Shown: positions 12,201 through 25,900 of the stretch, piece by piece
How positions within the stretch are numbered: position 1 is the stretch's first letter
Layout: the number at the start of each line of letters is the position of its first letter
NCBI GenBank assembly: GCA_964019135.1
Contig: OZ025256.1
Location: forward strand, 36,242,035-36,306,034
Source of the DNA: Arenicola marina
Taxonomy: Eukaryota; Annelida; Polychaeta; Arenicolidae
Length of the DNA stretch: 64,000 nt
Reading direction: 5' to 3'
Program-made: the position numbers and the translations under genes
The notes under the pieces: generated by a model
Database searches by the model: none
Seen by the model: the letters and a program-made list of their open reading frames with translations, nothing else
Told to the model about the DNA's origin: nothing

Positions 12201-15035
12201 CGCCGTTCCTTGCGGTGCGTTACCGTACTGCACTAAGAAACGACGTCGTTCCTTGTGGTGCGTTACCGTACTGCACTTAGAAACGACGTCGTTCCTTGTG
12301 GTGCGTTACGGTACTGCACTAAGAAACGACGTCGCTCCTTGTGGTGCGTTACCGTACTGCACTAAGAAGCGCCGTCGTTCCTTGTGGGGCGTTACCGTAC
12401 TGCACTAAGAAACGACGTCGTTCCTTGTGGTGCGTTACGGTACTGCACTAAGAAACGACGTCGTTCCTTTTGGTGCGTTACCGTACTGCACTAAGAAACG
12501 ACGTCGCTCCTTTTGGTGCGTTACCGTACTGCACTTAGAAACGACGTCGCTCCTTGTGGTGCGTTACTGTACTGCACTGAGAAACGACGTCGCTCCTTTT
12601 GGTGCGTTACGGTACTGCACTTAGAAACGACGCCGCTCCTTGTGGTGCGTTACCGTACTGCACTAAGAAACGACGTCGCTCCTTTTGGTGCGTTACCGTA
12701 CTGCACTTAGAAACGACGTCGCTCCTTGTGGTGCGTTACCGTACTGCACTAAGGAACGACGTCGCTCCTTTTGGTGCGTTACCGTACAGCACTAAGAAAC
12801 GACGTCGCTCCTTGTGGTGCGTTACCGTACTGCACTGAGAAACGACGTCGCTCCTTGTGGTGCGTTACCGTACTGCACTAAGAAACGACGTCGTTCCTTG
12901 CGGTGCGTTACCGTACTGTGCTTAGAAACGACGTCGTTCCTTGTGGTGCGTTACCGTACTGCACTAAGAAACGCCGTCGTTCCTTGTGGTGCGTTACCGT
13001 ACTGCACTAAGAAACGCCGTCGCTCCTTGTGGTGCGTTACCGTACTGCACTAAGAAACGACGTCGTTCCTTGTGGTGCGTTACGGTACTGCACTAAGAAA
13101 CGACGCCGTTCCTTGTGGTGCGTTACCGTACTGCAATAAGAAACGACGTCGTTCCTTGTGGTGCGTTACCGCACTGCACTAAGAAACGACGTCGCTCTTT
13201 GTGGTGCGTTAGCGTACTGCACTAAGAAACAACGTCGTTCCTTTTGGTGCGTTACCGTACTGCACTAAGAAACGACGTCGTTCCTTTTGGTGCGTTACCG
13301 TACTGCACATAGAAACAACGTCGCTCCTTGTGGTGCGTTACCGTACTGCACTAATAAACGACGTCGCTCCTTGTGGTGTGTAACCGTACTGCACTTAAAA
13401 AAGACGTCGTTCCTTGTGGTGCGTTACCGTACTGCACTAAGAAACGAGGTCGCTCCTTGTGGTGCGCTACCGTACTGCACTAAGAAACGACGTCGCTCTC
13501 GGTGTACGTTACCGTACTGCACTATGAAACGACGTCGTTCCTTGTGCTGCGTTACCGTACTGCACTAAGAAACGCCGTCGCTCCTTGTGGTGCGTTACCG
13601 TACCGCACTTAGAAACGACGTCTACCCTTGTGGTGCGTTACCGTACTGCACTAAGAAACGACGTCGCTCCTTTTGGTGCGTTACCGTACTGCACTTAGAA
13701 ACGACGTCGCTCCTTGTGGTGCGTTACCGTACTGCACTAAGAAACAACGTCGCTCCTTTTGGTGCGTTACCGTACTGCACTAAGAAACGACGTCGCTCCT
13801 TTTGGTGCGTTACCGTACTGCACTTAGAAACGACATCGCTCCTTGTGGTGCGTTACCGTACAGCACTAAGAAACGACGTCGCTTCTTTTGGTGCGTTACC
13901 GTACTGCACTTAGAAACGACGTCACTCCTTGTGGTGCGTTACCGTACTGCACTTAGAAGCGACGTCGCTCCATGTGGTGCGTTACCGTACTGCACTAAGA
14001 AACGCCGTCGTTCCTTGTGGTGCGTTACGGTACTGCTCTAAGAAACGACGTCGCTCCGTGTGGTGCGTTACCGTACTGCACTAAGAAACGCCGTCGCTCC
14101 TTGTGGTGCGTTACCGTACTGCACTCAGAAATGACGTCGCTCCTTGTGGTGCGTTACCGTACTGCACTAAGAAACGACGTCGGGCCTTGTGGTGCGTTAG
14201 CGTACTGCACTAAGAAACGACGTCGCTCCTTGTGGTGCGTTACCGTTCTGCAATAAGAAACAACGTCGTTCCTTGAGGTGCGTTACCGTACTGCACTAAG
14301 AAACGCCGTCGCTCCTTGTGGTGCGTTACCGTACTGTAGTTAGAAACGAGGTCGCTCCTTGTGGTGCGCTACCGTACTGCACTAAGAAACGCCGTCGCTC
14401 CTTGTGGTGCGTTACCGTACTGCACTAAGAAACGACGTCACTCCCTGTGGTGCGTTACCGTACTGCACTAAGAAACGACGTCGCTCCTTTTGGTGCGTTA
14501 CCGTACTGCACTTAGAAACGACGTCGCTCCTGGTGGTGCGTTACCGTACTGCACTAAGAAACGACGTCGCTCCTTTTGGTGCGTTACCGTACTGCACTAA
14601 GAAACGACGTCTCTCCTTTTGGTGCGTTACCGTTCTGCACTTAGAAACGACGTCGCTCCTTGTGGTGCGTTACCGTACTGCACTGAGAAACGACGTCGCT
14701 CCTTGTCGTGCGTTACCGTACTGCACTAAGAAACGACGTCGTTCCTTTTGGTGCGTTACCGTACTGCACTTAGAAACGACGTCGCTCCTTGTGGTGCGTT
14801 ACGGTACTGCACTAAGAAACGACGTCGCTCCTTTTGGTGCGTTACCGTACTGCACTTAGAAACGACGTCGCTCCTTGTGGTGCGTTACCGTACTGCACTA
14901 AGAAACGACGTCGCTGCTTTTGGTGCGTTACCGTACTGCACTTAGAAACGACGTCGCTCCTTGTGGTGCGTTACCGTACTGCACTAAGAAACGACGTCGC
15001 TCCTTTTGGTGCGTTACCCTACTGCACTTAGAAAC
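9281..15035. repeat. Zone I right part, mosaic of shorter duplications
   Basis: This part includes copies of 9,032-9,400 at 11,567-11,940 (offset 2,535 bp), 9,500-9,760 at about 11,090-11,350 (offset 1,590 bp, marked by the 42-bp CTCTCGGTGTACG monomer and GACGTCTACCC), and 10,407-10,646 at 12,814-13,053 (offset 2,407 bp). The GACATCG module appears at 13,832. From about 14,400 to 15,035 monomers of the TTTTGG and CTTAG types alternate without a clear long block. The zone ends where CGTTCC and TACGGTA monomers take over. Confidence 0.7.
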
Positions 15036-18000
15036 GACGTCGTTCCTGGTGGTGCGTTACCGTACTGCACTAAGAAACGCCGTCGTTCCTTGTGGTGCGT
15101 TACGGTACTGCACTTAGAAACGACGTCGTTCCTTGTGGTGCGTTACGGTACTGCACTAAGAAACGACGTCGTTCCTTGTGGTGTGTTACCATACCGCACT
15201 AAGAAACGACGTCGTTCCTGGTGGTGCGTTACGGTACAGCACTAAGAAACGACGTCGTTCCTTGTGGTGCGTTACCGTACTGCACTAAGAAACGACGTCG
15301 TTCCTTGTGGTGCGTTACCGTACTGCACTTAGAAACGGCGTCGTTCCTTGTGGTGCGTTACCGTACTGCACTAAGAAACGACGTCGTTCCATATGGTGCG
15401 TTACGGTACTGCACTAAGAAACGACGTCGTTCCTTGTGGTGCGTTACCGTACTGCACTAAAAAACGACGTCGTTCCTTGTGGTGCGTTACCGTACTGCAC
15501 TTAGAAACGACGTCGCTCCTTGTGGTGCGTTACTGTACTGCACTAAGAAACGACGTCGTTCCTTGTGGTGCGTTACCGTACTGCACTAAGAAACGCCGTC
15601 GCTCCTTGTGGTGCGTTACCGTACTGCACTAAGAAACGCCGTCGCTCCTTGTGGTGCGTTACGGTACTGCACTAAGAAACGACGCCGTTCCTTGTGGTGC
15701 GTTACCGTACTGCAATAAGTAACGACGTCGTTCCTTGTGGTGCGTCACCGCACTGCACTAAGAAACAACGTCGTTCCTTGTGGTGCGTTACCGTACTGCA
15801 CTAAGAAACGACGTCGCTCTTTGTGGTGCGTTAGCGTACTGCACTAATTAACGACGTTGCTCCTTGTGTTGCGTTACGGTACTGCACTAAGAAACGACGT
15901 CGTTCCTTGTGGTGGGTTACCGTACTGCACTTAGAATAGACGTCGTTCCTTGTGGTGCGTTACCGTACTGCACTAAGAAACGACGTCGCTCCTTGTGGTG
16001 CGTTACCGTACTGCACTAATAAACGACGTCGCTCCTTGTGTTGCGTTACGGTACTGCACTGAGAAACGACGTCGTTCCTTGTGGTTTGTTACCGTACTGC
16101 ACACTTAGAAAAGACGTGGTTCCTTGTGGTGCGTTACCGTACTGCACTAAGAAACGACGTCGTTCCTTGTGGTGCGTTACCGTACTGCACTAAGAAACGA
16201 CGTCGCTCCTTGTCGCGCGTTACGGTACTGCACTAAGAAACGACGTCGTTCCTTGTGGTGCGTTACCGTACTGCACTAAGAAACGACGTCGTTCCTTGTG
16301 GTGCGTTACGGTACTGCACTAAGAAACGACGTCGTTTCTTGCAGTGCGTTACGGTACTGCACTACGAAACGACGTCGTTCCTTGTGGTGCGTTACCGTAC
16401 TGCACTAAGAAACGACGTCGTTCCTTGTGGTGTGTTACCGTACTGCACTTAGAAACGACGTCGTTCCTTGTGGTGCGTTACCGTACTGCACTTAGAAACG
16501 ACGTCGTTCCTTGTGGTGCGTTACCGTACTGCACTAAGAAACGACGTCGTTACTTGTGGTGCGTTACCGTACTGCACTAAGAAACGACGTCGCTCCTTGT
16601 GGTGCGTTACGGTACTGCACTAAGAAACGACGTCGTTCCTTGTGGTGCGTTACCGTACTGCACTTAGAAAAGACGTCGTTCCTTGTTGTGCGTTACCGTA
16701 CTGCACTAAGACACGACGTCGTTCCTTGTGGTGCGTTACCGTACTGCACTAAGAAACGACGTCGCTCCTTGTGGTGCGTTACGGTACTGCACTAAGAAAC
16801 GACGTCGTTTCTTGCAGTGCGTTACGGTACTGCACTACGAAACGACGTCGTTCCTCGTGGTGCGTTACCGTACTGCACTAAGAAACGACGTCGTTCCTTG
16901 TGGTGCGTTACGGTACTGCACTTAGAAACGACGTCGTTCCTTGTGGTGCGTTACCGTACTGCACTAAGAAACGACGTCGTTCCTTGTGGTGCGTTACCGT
17001 ACTGCACTAAGAAACGACGTCGTTCCTTGTGGTGCGTTACCGTACTGCACTAAGAAACGACGTCGTTCCTTGTGGTGCGTTACCGTACTGCACTAAGAAA
17101 CGACGTCGCTCCTTGTGGTGCGTTACGGTACTGCACTAAGAAACGACGTCGCTCCTTGTGGTGCGTTACGGTACTGCACTAAGAAACGACGTCGTTCCTT
17201 GTGGTGCGTTACCGTACTGCACTAAGAAACGACGTCGTTCCTTGTGGTGCGTTACCGTACTGCACTAAGAAACGCCGTCGCTCCTTGTGGTGCGTTACCG
17301 TACTGCACTAAGAAACGACGTCGTTCCTTGTCGTGCGTTACGGTACTGCACTAAGAAACGACGTCGTTCCTTGTGGTGCGTTACGGTACTGCACTGAGAA
17401 ACGACGTCGTTCCTTGTGGTGCGTTACCGTACTGCACTAAGAAACGACGTCGTTCCTTGTGGTGCGTTACCGTACTGCACTAAGAAACGACGTCGTTCGT
17501 TGTGGTGCGTTACCGTACTGCACTAAGAAACGACGTCGCTCCTGGTGTACGTTACCCTACTGCACTATGAAACGACGTCGTTCCTTGTGGTGCGTTACCG
17601 TACTGCACTATGAAACGCCGTCGCTCCTTTTGGTGCGTTACCGTACTGCACTAAGAAACGACGTCTACCCTTGTGGTGCGTTACCGTACTGCACTAAGAA
17701 ACAACGTCGCTCCTTTTGGTGCGTTACCGTACTGCACTAAGAAACGACGTCGCTCCTTTTGGTGCGTTACCGTACTGCACTTAGAAACGACATCGCTCCT
17801 TGTGGTGCGTTACCGTACAGCACTAAGAAACGACGTCGCTTCTTTTGGTGCGTTACCGTACTGCACTTAGAAACGACGTCGTTCCTTGTGGTGCGTTACC
17901 GTACTGCACTAAAAAACGACGTCGTTCCTTGTGGTGCGTTACCGTACTGCACTTAGAAACGACGTCGTTCCATATGGTGCGTTACGGTACTGCACTAAGA

Positions 18001-18040
18001 AACGACGTCGTTCCTTGTGGTGCGTTACCGTACTGCACTA
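15036..18040. repeat. First zone II HOR unit
   Basis: This unit contains the first CCATATGG monomer (15,389), the first 45-bp monomer (CACACTTAG at 16,100), a TTTCTTGCAGTGCG monomer near 16,334 and again near 16,807, then a 42-bp CTGGTGTACG monomer near 17,542, GACGTCTACCC near 17,662, GACATCG at 17,789 and a second CCATATGG at 17,970. Much of 15.66-16.5 kb recurs at 24.27-25.1 kb, offset 8,607 bp. Confidence 0.75.
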
Positions 18041-18221
18041 AAAAACGACGTCGTTCCTTGTGGTGCGTTACGGTACTGCACTTAGAAACGACGTCGCTCC
18101 TTGTGGTGCGTTACTGTACTGCACTAAAAAACGACGTCGTTCCTTGTGGTGCGTTACCGTACTGCACTAAGAAACGCCGTCGCTCCTTGTGGTGCGTTAC
18201 CGTACTGCACTAAGAAACGAC

Positions 18222-19945
18222 GTCGCTCCTTGTGGTGCGTTACGGTACTGCACTAAGAAACGACGCCGTTCCTTGTGGTGCGTTACCGTACTGCACTAAG
18301 AAACGACGTCGCTCTTTGTGGTGCGTTAGCGTACTGCACTAATTAACGACGTTGCTCCTTGTGTTGCGTTACGGTACTGCACTAAAAAACGACGTCGTTC
18401 CTTGTGGTGGGTTACCGTACTGCACTTAGAATAGACGTCGTTCCTTGTGGTGCGTTACCGTACTGCACTAAGAAACGACGTCGCTCCTTGTGGTGCGTTA
18501 CCGTACTGCACTAATAAACGACGTCGCTCCTTGTGTTGCGTTACGGTACTGCACTGAGAAACGACGTCGTTCCTTGTGGTTTGTTACCGTACTGCACACT
18601 TAGAAAAGACGTGGTTCCTTGTGGTGCGTTACCGTACTGCACTAAGAAACGACGTCGTTCCTTGTGGTGCGTTACCGTACTGCACTAAGAAACGACGTCG
18701 CTCCTTGTCGCGCGTTACGGTACTGCACTAAGAAACGACGTCGTTCCTTGTGGTGCGTTACCGTACTGCACTAAGAAACGACGTCGTTCCTTGTGGTGCG
18801 TTACGGTACTGCACTAAGAAACGACGTCGTTTCTTGCAGTGCGTTACGGTACTGCACTACGAAACGACGTCGTTCCTTGTGGTGCGTTACCGTACTGCAC
18901 TAAGAAACGACGTCGTTCCTTGTGGTGTGTTACCGTACTGCACTTAGAAACGACGTCGTTCCTTGTGGTGCGTTACCGTACTGCACTTAGAAACGACGTC
19001 GTTCCTTGTGGTGCGTTACCGTACTGCACTAAGAAACGACGTCGTTACTTGTGGTGCGTTACCGTACTGCACTAAGAAACGACGTCGCTCCTTGTGGTGC
19101 GTTACGGTACTGCACTAAAAAACGACGCCGTTCCTTGTGGTGCGTTACCGTACTGCACTAAGAAACGACGTCGCTCTTTGTGGTGCGTTAGCGTACTGCA
19201 GTAATTAACGACGTTGCTCCTTGTGTTGCGTTACGGTACTGCACTAAGAAACGACGTCGTTCCTTGTGGTGGGTTACCGTACTGCACTTAGAATAGACGT
19301 CGTTCCTTGTGGTGCGTTACCGTACTGCACTAAGAAACGACGTCGCTCCTTGTGGTGCGTTACCGTACTGCACTAATAAACGACGTCGCTCCTTGTGTTG
19401 CGTTACGGTACTGCACTGAGAAACGACGTCGTTCCTTGTGGTTTGTTACCGTACTGCACACTTAGAAAAGACGTGGTTCCTTGTGGTGCGTTACCGTACT
19501 GCACTAAGAAACGACGTCGTTCCTTGTGGTGCGTTACCGTACTGCACTAAGAAACGACGTCGCTCCTTGTCGCGCGTTACGGTACTGCACTAAGAAACGA
19601 CGTCGTTCCTTGTGGTGCGTTACCGTACTGCACTAAGAAACGACGTCGTTCCTTGTGGTGCGTTACGGTACTGCACTAAGAAACGACGTCGTTTCTTGCA
19701 GTGCGTTACGGTACTGCACTACGAAACGACGTCGTTCCTTGTGGTGCGTTACCGTACTGCACTAAGAAACGACGTCGTTCCTTGTGGTGTGTTACCGTAC
19801 TGCACTTAGAAACGACGTCGTTCCTTGTGGTGCGTTACCGTACTGCACTTAGAAACGACGTCGTTCCTTGTGGTGCGTTACCGTACTGCACTAAGAAACG
19901 ACGTCGTTTCTTGTGGTGCGTTACCGTACTGCACTAAGAAACGAC
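18222..19945. repeat. 862-bp tandem doublet (20 monomers + 2 bp)
   Basis: Bases 18,222-19,083 are repeated at 19,084-19,945. Each unit has a GTTAGCGTACTG monomer, an AATTAACGACGTTGC monomer, a GGTGGGTTACC monomer, an ACTAATAAACG monomer, the 45-bp CACACTTAG monomer (18,595 and 19,457) and a GTCGCGCGTTACGG monomer. The +2 bp is the 45-bp monomer. The two copies differ at a few positions, for example GCACTAATTAAC against GCAGTAATTAAC. Confidence 0.85.
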
Positions 19946-21191
19946 GTCGCTCCTTGTGGTGCGTTACGGTACTGCACTAAGAAACGACGTCGTTCCTTGT
20001 GGTGCGTTACCGTACTGCACTTAGAAAAGACGTCGTTCCTTGTTGTGCGTTACCGTACTGCACTAAGACACGACGTCGTTCCTTGTGGTGCGTTACCGTA
20101 CTGCACTAAGAAACGACGTCGCTCCTTGTGGTGCGTTACGGTACTGCACTAAGAAACGACGTCGTTTCTTGCAGTGCGTTACGGTACTGCACTACGAAAC
20201 GACGTCGTTCCTCGTGGTGCGTTACCGTACTGCACTAAGAAACGACGTCGTTCCTTGTGGTGCGTTACCGTACTGCACTAAGAAACGACGTCGTTCCTTG
20301 TGGTGCGTTACCGTACTGCACTAAGAAACGCCGTCGCTCCTTGTGGTGCGTTACCGTACTGCACTAAGAAACGACGTCGCTCCTTGTCGTGCGTTACGGT
20401 ACTGCACTAAGAAACGACGTCGTTCCTTGTGGTGCGTTACGGTACTGCACTGAGAAACGACGTCGTTCCTTGTGGTGCGTTACCGTACTGCACTAAGAAA
20501 CGACGTCGTTCCTTGTGGTGCGTTACCGTACTGCACTAAGAAACGACGTCGTTCGTTGTGGTGCGTTACCGTACTGCACTAAGAAACGACGTCGCTCCTG
20601 GTGTACGTTACCCTACTGCACTATGAAACGACGTCGTTCCTTGTGGTGCGTTACCGTACTGCACTATGAAACGCCGTCGCTCCTTTTGGTGCGTTACCGT
20701 ACTGCACTAAGAAACGACGTCTACCCTTGTGGTGCGTTACCGTACTGCACTAAGAAACAACGTCGCTCCTTTTGGTGCGTTACCGTACTGCACTAAGAAA
20801 CGACGTCGCTCCTTTTGGTGCGTTACCGTACTGCACTTAGAAACGACATCGCTCCTTGTGGTGCGTTACCGTACAGCACTAAGAAACGACGTCGCTTCTT
20901 TTGGTGCGTTACCGTACTGCACTTAGAAACGACGTCGTTCCTTGTGGTGCGTTACCGTACTGCACTAAAAAACGACGTCGTTCCTTGTGGTGCGTTACCG
21001 TACTGCACTTAGAAACGACGTCGTTCCTTGTGGTGCGTTACGGTACTGCACTTAGAAACGACGTCGCTCCTTGTGGTGCGTTACTGTACTGCACTAAAAA
21101 ACGACGTCGTTCCTTGTGGTGCGTTACCGTACTGCACTAAGAAACGCCGTCGCTCCTTGTGGTGCGTTACCGTACTGCACTAAGAAACGAC

Positions 21192-22915
21192 GTCGCTCCT
21201 TGTGGTGCGTTACGGTACTGCACTAAGAAACGACGCCGTTCCTTGTGGTGCGTTACCGTACTGCACTAAGAAACGACGTCGCTCTTTGTGGTGCGTTAGC
21301 GTACTGCACTAATTAACGACGTTGCTCCTTGTGTTGCGTTACGGTACTGCACTAAAAAACGACGTCGTTCCTTGTGGTGGGTTACCGTACTGCACTTAGA
21401 ATAGACGTCGTTCCTTGTGGTGCGTTACCGTACTGCACTAAGAAACGACGTCGCTCCTTGTGGTGCGTTACCGTACTGCACTAATAAACGACGTCGCTCC
21501 TTGTGTTGCGTTACGGTACTGCACTGAGAAACGACGTCGTTCCTTGTGGTTTGTTACCGTACTGCACACTTAGAAAAGACGTGGTTCCTTGTGGTGCGTT
21601 ACCGTACTGCACTAAGAAACGACGTCGTTCCTTGTGGTGCGTTACCGTACTGCACTAAGAAACGACGTCGCTCCTTGTCGCGCGTTACGGTACTGCACTA
21701 AGAAACGACGTCGTTCCTTGTGGTGCGTTACCGTACTGCACTAAGAAACGACGTCGTTCCTTGTGGTGCGTTACGGTACTGCACTAAGAAACGACGTCGT
21801 TTCTTGCAGTGCGTTACGGTACTGCACTACGAAACGACGTCGTTCCTTGTGGTGCGTTACCGTACTGCACTAAGAAACGACGTCGTTCCTTGTGGTGTGT
21901 TACCGTACTGCACTTAGAAACGACGTCGTTCCTTGTGGTGCGTTACCGTACTGCACTTAGAAACGACGTCGTTCCTTGTGGTGCGTTACCGTACTGCACT
22001 AAGAAACGACGTCGTTACTTGTGGTGCGTTACCGTACTGCACTAAGAAACGACGTCGCTCCTTGTGGTGCGTTACGGTACTGCACTAAAAAACGACGCCG
22101 TTCCTTGTGGTGCGTTACCGTACTGCACTAAGAAACGACGTCGCTCTTTGTGGTGCGTTAGCGTACTGCAGTAATTAACGACCTTGCTCCTTGTGTTGCG
22201 TTACGGTACTGCACTAAGAAACGACGTCGTTCCTTGTGGTGGGTTACCGTACTGCACTTAGAATAGACGTCGTTCCTTGTGGTGCGTTACCGTACTGCAC
22301 TAAGAAACGACGTCGCTCCTTGTGGTGCGTTACCGTACTGCACTAATAAACGACGTCGCTCCTTGTGTTGCGTTACGGTACTGCACTGAGAAACGACGTC
22401 GTTCCTTGTGGTTTGTTACCGTACTGCACACTTAGAAAAGACGTGGTTCCTTGTGGTGCGTTACCGTACTGCACTAAGAAACGACGTCGTTCCTTGTGGT
22501 GCGTTACCGTACTGCACTAAGAAACGACGTCGCTCCTTGTCGCGCGTTACGGTACTGCACTAAGAAACGACGTCGTTCCTTGTGGTGCGTTACCGTACTG
22601 CACTAAGAAACGACGTCGTTCCTTGTGGTGCGTTACGGTACTGCACTAAGAAACGACGTCGTTTCTTGCAGTGCGTTACGGTACTGCACTACGAAACGAC
22701 GTCGTTCCTTGTGGTGCGTTACCGTACTGCACTAAGAAACGACGTCGTTCCTTGTGGTGTGTTACCGTACTGCACTTAGAAACGACGTCGTTCCTTGTGG
22801 TGCGTTACCGTACTGCACTTAGAAACGACGTCGTTCCTTGTGGTGCGTTACCGTACTGCACTAAGAAACGACGTCGTTTCTTGTGGTGCGTTACCGTACT
22901 GCACTAAGAAACGAC
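21192..22915. repeat. 862-bp doublet, copy inside second 2,970-bp HOR
   Basis: This is the same doublet displaced by 2,970 bp, with 45-bp monomers at 21,565 and 22,427. Because both members and their private differences are reproduced (CACTAATTAAC in the first, CAGTAATTAAC in the second), the 862-bp duplication came before the 2,970-bp duplication. Confidence 0.85.
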
Positions 22916-25900
22916 GTCGCTCCTTGTGGTGCGTTACGGTACTGCACTAAGAAACGACGTCGTTCCTTGTGGTGCGTTACCGTACTGCACTTAGAAAAGA
23001 CGTCGTTCCTTGTTGTGCGTTACCGTACTGCACTAAGACACGACGTCGTTCCTTGTGGTGCGTTACCGTACTGCACTAAGAAACGACGTCGCTCCTTGTG
23101 GTGCGTTACGGTACTGCACTAAGAAACGACGTCGTTTCTTGCAGTGCGTTACGGTACTGCACTACGAAACGACGTCGTTCCTCGTGGTGCGTTACCGTAC
23201 TGCACTAAGAAACGACGTCGTTCCTTGTGGTGCGTTACCGTACTGCACTAAGAAACGACGTCGTTCCTTGTGGTGCGTTACCGTACTGCACTAAGAAACG
23301 CCGTCGCTCCTTGTGGTGCGTTACCGTACTGCACTAAGAAACGACGTCGCTCCTTGTCGTGCGTTACGGTACTGCACTAAGAAACGACGTCGTTCCTTGT
23401 GGTGCGTTACGGTACTGCACTGAGAAACGACGTCGTTCCTTGTGGTGCGTTACCGTACTGCACTAAGAAACGACGTCGTTCCTTGTGGTGCGTTACCGTA
23501 CTGCACTAAGAAACGACGTCGTTCGTTGTGGTGCGTTACCGTACTGCACTAAGAAACGACGTCGCTCCTGGTGTACGTTACCCTACTGCACTATGAAACG
23601 ACGTCGTTCCTTGTGGTGCGTTACCGTACTGCACTATGAAACGCCGTCGCTCCTTTTGGTGCGTTACCGTACTGCACTAAGAAACGACGTCTACCCTTGT
23701 GGTGCGTTACCGTACTGCACTAAGAAACAACGTCGCTCCTTTTGGTGCGTTACCGTACTGCACTAAGAAACGACGTCGCTCCTTTTGGTGCGTTACCGTA
23801 CTGCACTTAGAAACGACATCGCTCCTTGTGGTGCGTTACCGTACAGCACTAAGAAACGACGTCGCTTCTTTTGGTGCGTTACCGTACTGCACTTAGAAAC
23901 GACGTCGTTCCTTGTGGTGCGTTACCGTACTGCACTAAAAAACGACGTCGTTCCTTGTGGTGCGTTACCGTACTGCACTTAGAAACGACGTCGTTCCATA
24001 TGGTGCGTTACGGTACTGCACTAAGAAACGACGTCGTTCCTTGTGGTGCGTTACCGTACTGCACTAAAAAACGACGTCGTTCCTTGTGGTGCGTTACGGT
24101 ACTGCACTTAGAAACGACGTCGCTCCTTGTGGTGCGTTACTGTACTGCACTAAAAAACGACGTCGTTCCTTGTGGTGCGTTACCGTACTGCACTAAGAAA
24201 CGCCGTCGCTCCTTGTGGTGCGTTACCGTACTGCACTAAGAAACGACGTCGCTCCTTGTGGTGCGTTACGGTACTGCACTAAGAAACGACGCCGTTCCTT
24301 GTGGTGCGTTACCGTACTGCAATAAGTAACGACGTCGTTCCTTGTGGTGCGTCACCGCACTGCACTAAGAAACAACGTCGTTCCTTGTGGTGCGTTACCG
24401 TACTGCACTAAGAAACGACGTCGCTCTTTGTGGTGCGTTAGCGTACTGCACTAATAAACGACGTTGCTCCTTGTGTTGGGTTACGGTACTGCACTAAGAA
24501 ACGACGTCGTTCCTTGTGGTGGGTTACCGTACTGCACTTAGAATAGACGTCGTTCCTTGTGGTGCGTTACCGTACTGCACTAAGAAACGACGTCGCTCCT
24601 TGTGGTGCGTTACCGTACTGCACTAATAAACGACGTCGCTCCTTGTGTTGCGTTACGGTACTGCACTGAGAAACGACGTCGTTCCTTGTGGTTTGTTACC
24701 GTACTGCACACTTAGAAAAGACGTGGTTCCTTGTGGTGCGTTACCGTACTGCACTAAGAAACGACGTCGTTCCTTGTGGTGCGTTACCGTACTGCACTAA
24801 GAAACGACGTCGCTCCTTGTGGCGCGTTACGGTACTGCACTAAGAAACGACGTCGTTCCTTGTGGTGCGTTACCGTACTGCACTAAGAAACGACGTCGTT
24901 CCTTGTGGTGCGTTACGGTACTGCACTAAGAAACGACGTCGTTTCTTGCAGTGCGTTACGGTACTGCACTACGAAACGACGTCGTTCCTTGTGGTGCGTT
25001 ACCGTACTGCACTAAGAAACGACGTCGTTCCTTGTGGTGCGTTACCGTACTGCACTAAGAAACGACGTCGCTCCTTGTGGCGCGTTACGGTACTGCACTA
25101 AGAAACGACGTCGTTCCTTGTGGTGCGTTACCGTACTGCACTAAGAAACGACGTCGTTCCTTGTGGTGCGTTACGGTACTGCACTAAGAAACGACGTCGT
25201 TTCTTGCAGTGCGTTACGGTACTGCACTACGAAACGACGTCGTTCCTTGTGGTGCGTTACCGTACTGCACTAAGAAACGACGTCGTTCCTTGTGGTGTGT
25301 TACCGTACTGCACTTAGAAACGACGTCGTTCCTTGTGGTGCGTTACCGTACTGCACTTAGAAACGACGTCGTTCCTTGTGGTGCGTTACCGTACTGCACT
25401 AAGAAACGACGTCGTTCCTTGTGGTGCGTTACCGTACTGCACTAAGAAACGACGTCGCTCCTTGTGGTGCGTTACGGTACTGCACTAAGAAACGACGTCG
25501 TTCCTTGTGGTGCGTTACCGTACTGCACTTAGAAAAGACGTCGTTCCTTGTTGTGCGTTACCGTACTGCACTAAGACACGACGTCGTTCCTTGTGGTGCG
25601 TTACCGTACTGCACTAAGAAACGACGTCGCTCCTTGTGGTGCGTTACGGTACTGCACTAAGAAACGACGTCGTTTCTTGCAGTGCGTTACGGTACTGCAC
25701 TACGAAACGACGTCGTTCCTCGTGGTGCGTTACCGTACTGCACTAAGAAACGACGTCGTTCCTTGTGGTGTGTTACCGTACTGCACTTAGAAACGACGTC
25801 GTTCCTTGTGGTGCGTTACGGTACTGCACTTAGAAACGACGTCGTTCCTTGTGGTGCGTTACCGTACTGCACTAAGAAACGACGTCGTTGCTTGTGGTGC

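Larger units (their letters stand above)
1..15035. repeat. Zone I: CGCTCC/TTTTGG-rich satellite subfamily
   Basis: This part is dominated by monomers with CGCTCC and, very often, TTTTGG instead of TTGTGG. CTTAG and CTAAG variants alternate often. Patches of CGTTCC monomers occur (for example 6.05-6.8 kb and 10.5-11.1 kb) but TACGGTA is uncommon. The last TTTTGG monomer of the zone is at about 15,001. From about 15,036 CGTTCC becomes the prevailing form. No 45-bp monomer and no CCATATGG occurs in this zone. The 42-bp monomers here are of the CTGGTGTGCG type (for example about 521 and 2,454) or the CTCGGTGTACG type (about 9,543, 11,133 and 13,498). Confidence 0.85.
18041..23997. repeat. 2,970-bp HOR, two tandem copies
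   Basis: Bases 18,041-21,010 are followed directly by a near-identical copy at 21,011-23,980, and the match runs on to 23,997. The length equals 69 monomers plus 3 bp, accounted for by two 45-bp monomers and one 42-bp monomer per unit. Each copy contains an internal 862-bp doublet, a GACATCG module (20,845 and 23,815) and the CTGGTGTACG 42-bp monomer. I saw one private difference: GACCTTGCTCC near 22,190 against GACGTTGCTCC near 19,220. Identity this high over 3 kb means recent duplication or conversion. Confidence 0.88.

Noticed and set aside
15389-15396. CCATATGG as a promoter element or MADS-type CArG box
   Set aside because: It differs from the usual CC(A/T)6GG in length, has only four A/T bases, and is simply a monomer variant inherited in blocks.
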